The translations under genes were made by a program, and so were the position numbers. A DNA stretch of 13,332 nt, taken from contig MNYA01000500.1 of the NCBI GenBank assembly GCA_001872985.1, forward strand, positions 1 to 13,332. Direction: 5' to 3'. Positions within the stretch are counted from its first letter, which is position 1. The number at the start of each line of letters is the position of its first letter. The notes under the pieces were generated by a model. It did not search any database, was not told the DNA's origin, and was given only the letters and a program-made list of their open reading frames with translations. The DNA is from a bacterium CG2_30_54_10 (GTDB taxonomy: Bacteria > Muiribacteriota > Ozemobacteria > Ozemobacterales > Ozemobacteraceae). Shown here piece after piece: positions 1-9,300 of this stretch.

Positions 1-165
1 TAATTCGAGGGAAACATGAAGGTGGATTAGAGGGCGCATAGGTATCATCTCAATAAGTCGGGGGAAGAGTGAAGGCAGACCGGAGGGCGCAAAGCGCCCG
101 ACCGCGGGGGATGAGCCTCGCGAATTCACTTCGCGAGGCGAAGGGGGGCGCGTGCCCCCCTTTTT
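1..165. repeat. 165-bp tandem intergenic repeat, copy 1
   Basis: The first of two units that read as identical base for base, with a period of exactly 165. It starts TAATTCGAGG and ends in a T-run that reads into copy 2. It holds three inverted repeats in order: GGGCGC-AAA-GCGCCC at 85-99, a perfect 10-bp stem with a 5-nt loop at 115-139, and a G6/C6 terminator stem at 143-160. All three forward frames contain stops, so it is not coding on the + strand. Because the window starts inside the array, there may be more copies to the left. The unit could be a small structured RNA gene, an upstream gene's duplicated terminator region, or a dispersed intergenic element; the sequence alone does not decide. 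Confidence 0.9.
115..139. other. Long perfect hairpin, copy 1
   Basis: GCCTCGCGAA (115-124), loop TTCAC (125-129), TTCGCGAGGC (130-139): a perfect 10-bp stem, just upstream of the terminator stem. It reads the same on either strand, so it does not by itself reveal the direction of transcription. The same hairpin recurs at 280-304. Confidence 0.75.
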
Positions 166-166
166 T
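143..166 (+). terminator. Intrinsic terminator, copy 1
   Basis: GGGGGGC (143-149), loop GCGT (150-153), GCCCCCC (154-160), followed by six T (161-166). This is the standard rho-independent layout on the + strand. The minus-strand reading has A-runs and no T-run, so it is unidirectional. It would end transcription from the left, or of an RNA made within the repeat unit. Confidence 0.85.
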
Positions 167-330
167 AATTCGAGGGAAACATGAAGGTGGATTAGAGGGC
201 GCATAGGTATCATCTCAATAAGTCGGGGGAAGAGTGAAGGCAGACCGGAGGGCGCAAAGCGCCCGACCGCGGGGGATGAGCCTCGCGAATTCACTTCGCG
301 AGGCGAAGGGGGGCGCGTGCCCCCCTTTTT
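166..330. repeat. 165-bp tandem intergenic repeat, copy 2
   Basis: Second copy, with no difference from copy 1 found by eye. The match continues one base to T331 and breaks at 332 (G here, A at the matching position 167), so the right edge of the array is exactly at the end of the terminator T-run. Identity over the loops as well as the stems implies a recent duplication, gene conversion, or an assembly artefact. The hairpins recur at 250-264, 280-304 and 308-325. Confidence 0.9.
280..304. other. Long perfect hairpin, copy 2
   Basis: Exact repeat of the 10-bp stem and 5-nt loop seen at 115-139, offset by 165. It sits 3 nt before the second terminator stem. Confidence 0.75.
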
Positions 331-331
331 T
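308..331 (+). terminator. Intrinsic terminator, copy 2
   Basis: Same 7-bp G/C stem and six-T tail as at 143-166. It lies 66 nt before the first candidate start of the giant gene. Two strong terminators in series should isolate that gene from upstream transcription, so the gene needs its own promoter in 332-397 or some read-through control. Confidence 0.85.
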
Positions 332-358
332 GAGAAGTTACGAACCGCAGTATATCCT
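330..358 (+). promoter_or_regulatory. Possible sigma-70-type promoter for the giant gene
   Basis: TTGAGA at 330-335 (5 of 6 to TTGACA) and TATCCT at 353-358 (4 of 6 to TATAAT), 17 bp apart. The -35 overlaps the end of the terminator T-run. The argument from position is that something must restart transcription after two terminators, and only about 66 bp are available. The match is modest, and TATATC at 351-356 is an alternative -10 with 15-bp spacing. Confidence 0.3.
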
Positions 359-397
359 AATGAAACTACAAACACCTCCCGATAGCTAGGACAAGTC
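332..397 (+). other. Short leader between repeat array and giant gene
   Basis: This is unique, AT-richer sequence. It contains the putative -10, a CACCTCC tract at 373-379 that is complementary to Shine-Dalgarno sequences, and AGGA at 388-391, placed 6 nt before the ATG at 398. I see no small gene in it. Confidence 0.5.
388..391 (+). promoter_or_regulatory. Shine-Dalgarno for the first candidate start (398)
   Basis: AGGA, 6 nt before ATG 398. A competing site GGGGGA at 413-418 lies 6 nt before an in-frame ATG at 425. Both spacings are good. The second start gives a more typical signal peptide. Confidence 0.5.
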
Positions 398-3300
398 ATG
401 ACCAACCCAGTTGGGGGAATTTTTATGTTTGTGTTGAACCAACGATTTCAAAGGGATCTGGGCCTGTTTTTTCTGGTTTTCATCCTGGTTGGAAACGTCG
501 TCTGGGGAAACACTCCGCAATATTTGTCAAACAGCACCATTGATTCTCGAGGAGTGGGTGCGGCAATTATCGGTGACACCATTGATTACTACGTGACATT
601 CATCAGCAGTTCTTCACCACCCCTCCCTGACGTGATTCAGGTTCAGCCCTATAACACCGGATCCTTTATTGACATGACTCAGACCAGTATCATTGGGAAT
701 GTCTACCAATACACTTACACTTATCCCGCTCTTTCCGCTGGGACATGGAACGGGATTCAATCGCCTTATCGCTTTCTGCTCAAGAATGTTGACGGCCCCA
801 CCACAGTCATTCCAACAGCCATTTTGTCCACTGTTCTGATTGATAATCAACCACCGGTAACCAACGGGGCCATGGCCATAACCCTCAACGGAGGTTCCTT
901 TTCCGGACAGACGATCCGTAGAAACGACGTCCTGGTATTCACCCAGGACATGACCGCTGCTTTCCAAGCCGGGGAAACAGCCGATATCGATCTCAACGAT
1001 TGGAGCCTTGGGACATTCGCCATGACCTCGGCAGATCCGCACGTTCTTGGTGGTTTCACGATCACAACACCCGGCATCGATTTATCGGGAAACATCTATT
1101 TTCAGGCGAGGGATCCGAACGGAAATTTCCTGGGACCGATTGCCGCCCGGACCGGAGTGCTTATCGACACCGATCCCCCGGTCATCACCTCCGCAGTCGC
1201 TACCCCAATCCCTGCAGGAACTGCACGCCCCGGGGGCTCGGTACAGATCGACGTGACACTAGCTGTAGCCGATACTGTTGGCATAGGGGTAGACAAGGTA
1301 ACGGTCACCAACGCTGCGCTCAATCTCAACAAAGTTTCGCTTTCGGGAACTTCACCAAATTTTACCGGGACTTTCATTGTTCCCCCTTCTCCTCCGGCCG
1401 TGGCTTATGTCGGGATATCCTCTTTCTCAATCGAGGCGACTGATAACGGCGGGAATGTGACGACCGGCACCAGCACTATATTCAGTCTTGACAACCACCT
1501 TCTCCCCGCGACTAACGGACCCATGACGATCACCTACAACGGGGGTGCCTACACAGGGCAGACGATCCGAAGAAACGACATCCTGACGTTCTCCCAGCCT
1601 ATGACTGCGGCGACTTTCCAGGCAGGGGAAACAGCCGATATCGATATGACCGAATGGACCCCCGATCTCGGGACCTATACCATGACCTCCGCCAACCCGC
1701 ATGTTTTAACCAACTTCTCCGTCAACGTGGATATTGACGACAACACCTCCCGAAACATCAAATTCAGCGCGACTGACCCCAACGGAAACACCATGGGCCC
1801 GATCGTTGCCCGGTCAGGGGTCGTCATTGATACAATTTCACCTGCGATCTCAACATCCAGCGTAACCGTTACCGGGAACGGTCGACCAAGCGATCAGGTC
1901 ACGGTCACCGTGACCCTTGCCACCGCGGATGGAGATACGGTCACCGTGACCAACTCCACTCTAGGGTTAAACAAATTTCCCATCGCCAGCACCACTCCTG
2001 GTTTTTTCACCGGAACATTTATCATCGCCTCGAGCCCAACCGCAACAGCGTTCAATGGAATCACCTCTTTCACCTTTGAGATACGGGACAACGGTCTGAA
2101 CCTCGCATCGGGATCCAGCCCGACCTTTTACATGGATAACAGACTTCCCGACATGCCTCCGACGGCGCTTGCAAGTTACACTGAAAACCGTCCACCGATC
2201 GATGGTATCGCGATCATTGGGGACACGCTGAAGATATGGGCCACAGCCACCTGGGATCCGGGGATGACGGTGAATGTCTATGCGGACCTCTCCCCAATCG
2301 GGGGAACAACCCAAATAGGTTTCACCAGGTCGGGAACTTCCTCCTACTCGCTTCCCGCCACATACACCATTTCCGAAGGAATCTCCGAAGACAGCGTCGC
2401 AAAGAATTTCAGGGTATGGGCTGTGGACTCCGGAAGTGGGAACACCATCGAAGGCTGGACCACCCCTTTCCTCTACATCGACAACCTCCCTCCGAAGTTT
2501 GTCTCATCGACAATCACGAAGATTTCGGGAACCGGAGCCAGTTATCGTCCCGGAGATCAGTTCCGGATCAGGGCCCAGGTTAACAATCTCATCGGAGGGG
2601 AGTTGGGAACGGCAGGTGGGGTCTCAGCCGGCCTCCTGAAACTCGGAAACACGTACACCGCAACCGAGATGTTGGGCCCTGATTCACTGAACCCTGGCTG
2701 GTTCCAGGGAGACTTCACAATCGGGAATTTCGATCCGGCAACCGGCTGGGACTCGAATTCGACCGTTCCCACCATTTATCTTCTCGCTTCGGACGCGCAA
2801 GGAAATTTCGGCACTTCAACGGTGAGTCTGGGACAGGCGATTGATAACGAGCCCCCGGTCATTGCCAGCCTCACCTTTGACAAGACCCATAACTGGTTCG
2901 CGAACGAAGACTATCAGACCGTCCGGATCTGGGACACCATGAATTTCCACGTTCAAGTGGCAAGTTGGGCAACTTGCGTTGCCGATTTGTCTTCCATCCA
3001 GGTCGACCTCTCGCAAATCGGCGGAAACTCCGCGCAAAACATGACCTCAGCCGGAAACGGGTGGTATGATTGGACCCATCCCAATTTGGCGACAGGGACG
3101 ATCAACCGGAAGGACATCTACTTTCCGGTCAAGGTCACCGACAATAACGGAAACCAAGCTGTCTCGTCATTTACCATTTTCATCGACAACACCGAACCCA
3201 AGGTCAGCCAGCTTAACCTGAATCTGACTTACATACCCGGGAAAACCGATTCCCTGCCGACGGTGGTCAACCTCAACAAGAATCTGTCGTTTACGATTCC

Positions 3301-6300
3301 ACTTACCCTGTCCACTCCCGACGATCATGCGACCGGAAGCATTGACCTGATCTATGTGGGCGGGAGCGCCACGCAGACCATGGGCTCCGACTCGGTTAAC
3401 TATTTCTATCAGACGGATACCGGCTCCCCGGGGACCAACATTGAAGGCCCCCCTGGCTACCAGTTCACTGCCAACGTTGAGGACATCTCCGGAAATCACA
3501 AGGTCGTCCAGACCACTTCGGGTTATACCGTGGATTGTTACCCGCCATCCATCCTTTCAGCTACCGCGAGCATTGCCATAACCGGCGCAACGGAAACGGC
3601 TTCCATCGGAACTAACATCTATTTTATCGTTCATGTTGCCAACAACGAAACGGTAGTGCCCACCATCGATCTGACAAACATCGGCGGCAGCGCGGGTACA
3701 ATTATGAACCCGACGTCCCCGGCCGGTTGGTACGATTACACGGCTACCGTCGCTACTGGGGCACTGGATGGCTCCACTCCTGCGTCCTGGGTTGTGACCG
3801 TCAGAGACAACGTCGAAAATACCGTTTCCACATTCACTTCACCTGTTACCGTCGACAGCGTGCCCCCACAGGGGAGTTTTTCCATAACCGTCACAGTGGA
3901 TGCCAACGGAAATATCTATTTGGGACAGCCCGTAACCTTCACCGTCAGCACATCCGAAACCTCCGGAACGGCGACCATCGACCTGAGCATGATCGGGTTC
4001 GGAACCTCGGTGAACATGCCTCTCACCGCTGGAGTCAATTTCACGTTGGCGACAACGACTATCCAAACCTCGGCACGATATCTCAACGCATCCTTCTCCG
4101 CCTGGGTGACCGATGCAAACGGAAACGGGAAGCGGGTCTTCAGCGCTCCCATTCCGATCGTTGACTGTCAGCCGCCCACCTTTGGAACAACCCATGGGAT
4201 CTACATCAGCCAGACAAACGGCGACAACCCGACTTCGGCCGTGGCGAACACGAACGATGTCATTACAGTATTCGCGAGCGTCAGCGCGTACCTCGACGCG
4301 ACACCGACCGCGAGAATTACAACGGGAACACTTTGGTTGACCGAAATCCCGCTGACCTACGTTTCGGCCCGAAACCGGCATGAAGGAAGCTTCGTCATTC
4401 CGGGAAGCCCTCCCTCGACGTGTCCCCTCAATCTTGACGCCCTCGATTATGCGCTCAATGCAACAGACACGGTAGGAAACGTTGCGACTGAAGTCACCGG
4501 AATTTCCACCTTCACCGTCAAGAACATTCTTCCTACCCTGGCAAGCTTTGACCTGTATCTCTCGCCGAATGTAGAGATTTCCTCCTTCGGGGGGAATCTG
4601 GTCTACAACGTAGGATCCGGCGCTGTCGGCTACGTCGACAAGCTGTGGGCTAGCGCCACTTTGGCGAATGGCGAAACGATAAGCAGCGTGTCTCTGGATC
4701 TGTCGGCAGTTGGAGGTCCGTCCGCGTATTCAACCGGACTGGTCAAATCTGGAAGCGTAGCCAGCACCTCGGCCGGAATCGACCTTCGGCTGTTTCCCCT
4801 GCTCGACTTCCAGCAGGTCGAGCTTGCGATCAAGCTTTACGATCAGGCGGGAAACCCCGCGATCGGCAGCAAGACGTTTTGGATCGACACAAAGCTGCCG
4901 GCCGTATCTCGGTCAGAGTTTCAGGGAACCATTCTCATGGCCTCATTCTCCGAGATTTTCGAAAATTTATCGACCGACACAATGAATTGGTCGATCGTCG
5001 GCAGCGGTACTATTCCTTTTACCAACGCCTCCTTGACCCTTGATGCAACTGATAACTGGACTTGGCCGTGGCCTCAGCCCGACAATTTTCAGGTGACTCT
5101 GAGCCTTGCCCATCGGCAGGCCATCGCCAAATGGGACTCCACGCCGATCTACCTCGTGGCGGTCGGCAACGCCACCCCCCCATTGACCGACCAGGGCGGA
5201 AACTGGCTTCCCAACTATAACTCGTTCCCTATCACCATCACCGATTCTGGTTGGCGCGAACCCGCCCGAATCAGCAGCATCAACCTGACTCAGACCTGGC
5301 CGGCTTCGATCGCCCTGAATTTCACTTTCGACAAGAACATGGCTACTGGCAGTCTCGACGCCTCGGGCGGGGTGCTGTTGTTCAACAATCTGGGCAACGA
5401 GTATAACCAGGTCGACTACACCGTGGGTTATGTTTTCCAGCCCGGGGACACGCCCACCTGGATAGACCCACAACACCTCCAGTTCATCATGAGCGACAAT
5501 GGCCGCGACTGGATTGCCCGGAAAATCAAGGTCGGGACTGGAGCCAAAACCCTGAAGTTCGCGACCCGCCTCAACCGGACCTTCGCCAAGGACGATCTCG
5601 ACCGGCCGATGGAAACATATTCGAGCGCCACCGGAAGCACGGTGATCATCGGCGACAATCGCCCGTCGGCTCCATATTTCATTTATAACGTCGAGCAGTC
5701 TCTTTTGCCGCCTCCGACGGCGCCGCTCCTGGATCTGGGCAGCCGGACCCTCTGGCTTCAGACCAGCGATCGCAGCCTTCTCTTCTCAGCCAATTTCCGG
5801 ACCCTCGAGGCGGTCAATCCCACGATGGGGCTGCCTTTTGCCTCGAATTCAGTCACCACCTTCAACAATAAGGTCGAGCTGTGGGACACTGGTGGCCTTG
5901 CCACCTCCGCAGTCCTGACCCTGAAGCCCGCCAGCGCGACCCTGAATCCGGATTGGGCCAGCACGACCATGACCCTGGAACTGACCGACGCGGATTTCAG
6001 CAAGGTGTTGTCTCTTTTCCGTAATCAGACGGCCCACTTCTGGCAGCTCAAGGTGAATACCGGTGGATTCCAGAGCCTCTGGAGCCAGGATGTCGAGGCG
6101 TATCAACTGTATAATCCGGGAAACCTTCGCGTTACCAACCCGACGGTACTGCCTGCCAGCTTCGTGGCGCTGGCGGTCAGCGATCCTCCCCCGACCAAGA
6201 GTTACCCGGCCGGAGGGTTTGCTTTCGAGTTCGAATTCCAACCGGCATACATCGGAACCTTCGCGATCCCAATCGCCTCCGACACACCGGCTGCCTCGAT

Positions 6301-9300
6301 CGCGTCAGGATCGACCACCATCACGACGGGCGTTTTCCAGGGATGGACCACCCGAACTGTCGGAACGATGACCCGTTACATCGCCCGATTCACAAATGAC
6401 GGACCTTTCCCCGATGATATGCAGTTGTGGGATGTCACGGCCGACATCACCGGGGTCACGGATGCCTTCGGAAATTCAATCACCACGCCAGGTGTCACCA
6501 TGGTCTATGACTCAAGCAAGCGGGTATCGACAATGGCGACCGGCTTTTCCGCGGCCTCAACCACATTCATCGTTGACACCGCATCGCCGACGGTTATTGC
6601 CTTCAATCCGAATGATTTCGTCCCGCTTCTCGCGACTGGAACGAGCTACTTCCAAGTCGATTTCAGCGAACCGCTGGACCCCGCGGTGGGATTGCGACCA
6701 ATATTGACGTTGGCTACAACCGGATATTCGATTGCCTTCACCCTCACAAGCTGGTCTTCAAACAGCGCTATTTACAGCAACGACCGCGCGATAACCCCCG
6801 ACCTTCCCAACGGAACCTGGACATTCTCGATCTCGGGCGGCCAAGACATCGCCGGTAACGGCGTGATTGCCTCCAGCGCCGAAGTTCAAGTTCGGACAGA
6901 CGGCCCGAACATCGATCCGTCAGGCGTGAGTCTCCTGACGATCCAGAGAACGATCGACCCCGCCCTGACTCTCACCGATCGGCCCTTCAGCACGCTGGTT
7001 TTACCGGAAGCCGCGACGTTGACCTTCATCTACCAGTCAACTCCTTTGAACCTCCCGCACATCGTTCGGTATTACAACGCCACGAACACTTTGATGGGAA
7101 CCGGTAACGTGAACTTCACCGGGCCCCTAGCCGGCGAAACCTCGATCGATTCGGCACTTGCCCTTTTGATTTCTCCTCAACCGGCAGGCCCCGCCACCTT
7201 CACCGCCCGCATCCGCGACGCGGCAGGAAATGAAACCGGGATCCTGCATAACATCGTACTCGATACCGCCAGCCCGTCGCTCGATTTCTTCCAGATTCAG
7301 AGCCAGAATGGCATCGGAACGCTCTCCAGCGGAGTATTCTATTACAATCCCGCGGTCGCATTGATAAATCTGCGCCTGACCTGTCACGCATCCAACGCCA
7401 CCGACGCACTCCGGCTGGCCGCCTACTCACAGACTGGCATCGCAACCTTGACCCCAACCCCCGATCTGACACAATCATCCGTGGGAACGTATACGGTCGA
7501 TTTCGGTCTGTCCTACGGCCTCGGAACCTACACGCTTTCGGTGGCCGATGCCGCCGGAAACCTTCACACCGGAACCGCCCCTCTCACTCTTCAGATCGAA
7601 GCAACCCAGCCGGCAGTATTGACGATTTCCCCCCAAAGCCCACCCAACGTCCAAGGCCCTGGCTTCGCCAACGGCGCGACCTTCACGGTCACGTTCAGCG
7701 AGCCCATGGACAGTTCGGTGATGCCAACCCTCGAACTGGGAAACGGCGTCTCGACGATCACAATGACCATCGGAACATGGTCGAGCACGGCTATCGCAAC
7801 AACAGTCACGTTCCTGAACTCCGTCGCGATTCTCAACCCCGCCTTCCCGACCGGGACCTACACATTTCTGATCGCCGGCGGTCGCGACAGGGCCGGGAAC
7901 CTGCTTGACACCAACATCCCGGCCGCCTACCGAGAGTTGTACGTTCAGACATCCGGCCCGACTCCGAATATCACGATCTACACGGCGCAGCCCGAGGTAT
8001 TCGTCGGAATCGCCTCGGTAGCCAATAACTCATTCAGCCCGCTAGTGAGCCCGGGCATTGCAACCTTCTCCATCACCGACAACGGCTATCAGAGTCCGGG
8101 AGACCACGTTCTGATGATCCTCAACGGCGCAACGCAGGTGGGAACCCTTACCTTCACCCCTCCTGCCACTCCCGGAAATATAGAGGTCGGAACAAGCAGC
8201 ATCCCGTTCTGGACAACATTCGAAGGCGGAGCCAGTTTCGGACCGGCCACTTACAGCATCCGCCTGCGCGATCAGTTTGGAAATGAGTCACCCTATGGAC
8301 TCGCTTCCCTTACCTTCGACTCGCTTCCCGCGACTCTGATTTCGTTCAACCTGTCTGATGGCGGGCACGGGATAACCTCCGACTCAGTAAGGTATTATTC
8401 CCCCCGCTTCGGTAACGCCAGCATCTCCCTGGGCACTACCGCAACCGACCCTCAGCGGCTTGTCATCACTGCTTCCGGCTCCACGACACCTACCGATGTT
8501 TCGTGCATCCTCATGCCGGCCGCGTTCCAGATTTCAACCGGATCCGGTCTCATTGATAACCGCTACATCTTCAACGCGGTCGATCTTGCCGGCAACCCGG
8601 TTCAGGGAACTGTTACGTCGATAACCGTCCAGGTCGACAGTGCTTCCCCGACTGTATTAACCGCTTCACCCGCGGTTGAAACCGGTTTGCCCGAAATTGG
8701 GAATAACCCTATAGGTTCGAGGACGTTCGAGATTGCATTCAACGAACCGATGAATCCGGCTTCAACCCCGGTCGCCAACCTCATCACGACTGGGCAATAT
8801 CCGCCCGCGACAATAACCCTCCATTTCGAAAGTTGGAATGGCCCAACGACGGCGATCTTCAGCAACGAATCCGAGATTTCTATAACTATCCCGCAAGGCA
8901 CCTGGACCTATCAGGTGACTGGCGCGACCGATCTTGCCGGAAACAAGCTCATCAACCTTGCTTCCGGGGACTTCAATCTCCAGATCAGATCGACCGGCCC
9001 GAACTACGTTGCCACCCTTATCTCGATGCAAACCCTTATCTCGACTTTCACACCGCTGATCGACCAACCGTTCAGCCCCAGCACATTGGTTCCCCCGAGC
9101 GTGGCGACCATCAGCATCCAATATTTGCCCGGACCTTTCGGAGTTCCGCACCAATTGCTCGTCTACGATCAGAACGATGCCCTGAAGAGTTCGATCCCGG
9201 TTTCGATTACCGGAAACTACGGCACATCCACCGTTTCCGCGACAGCCCCGGATTTCTTCTTCGGAATTCCTGATCCAGGGCTCACCGGCCCGACCACCTT

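Noticed and set aside
1..331. CRISPR array
   Set aside because: Only two units, 165 bp long and identical throughout, with no short-repeat and variable-spacer pattern.
1..331. Known riboswitch (for example c-di-GMP-I, because of the GCGCAAAGC segment)
   Set aside because: The resemblance is limited to a few bases of a simple AAA-loop hairpin; the other conserved parts of that aptamer are not present.
1..331. Insertion sequence or MITE ends
   Set aside because: No terminal inverted repeats at the unit ends and no target-site duplication. The internal palindromes are hairpins within the unit, not its borders.
1901..1951. ACGGTCACCGTGACC twice, 36 bp apart, each with a symmetric core
   Set aside because: Looks operator-like, but both code for Thr-Val-Thr-Val-Thr in adjacent strands of an Ig domain, deep inside the gene.
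2960..2977. GCAAGTTG-GG-CAACTTGC inverted repeat
   Set aside because: A perfect 8-bp stem with a 2-nt loop, but within coding sequence, with no T-run, no counterpart in sister domains and no flanking sites. Likely chance.
3839..4381. Minus-strand open frame of 180 codons inside the giant gene
   Set aside because: It lies wholly within well-supported coding sequence, its product is rich in Arg and Gly with no domain pattern, and there are many similar frames on both strands, as expected from GC-rich codons.
4801..4823. GCTCGAC/GTCGAGC inverted repeat
   Set aside because: Short stem in coding sequence with no T-run or repeated context.
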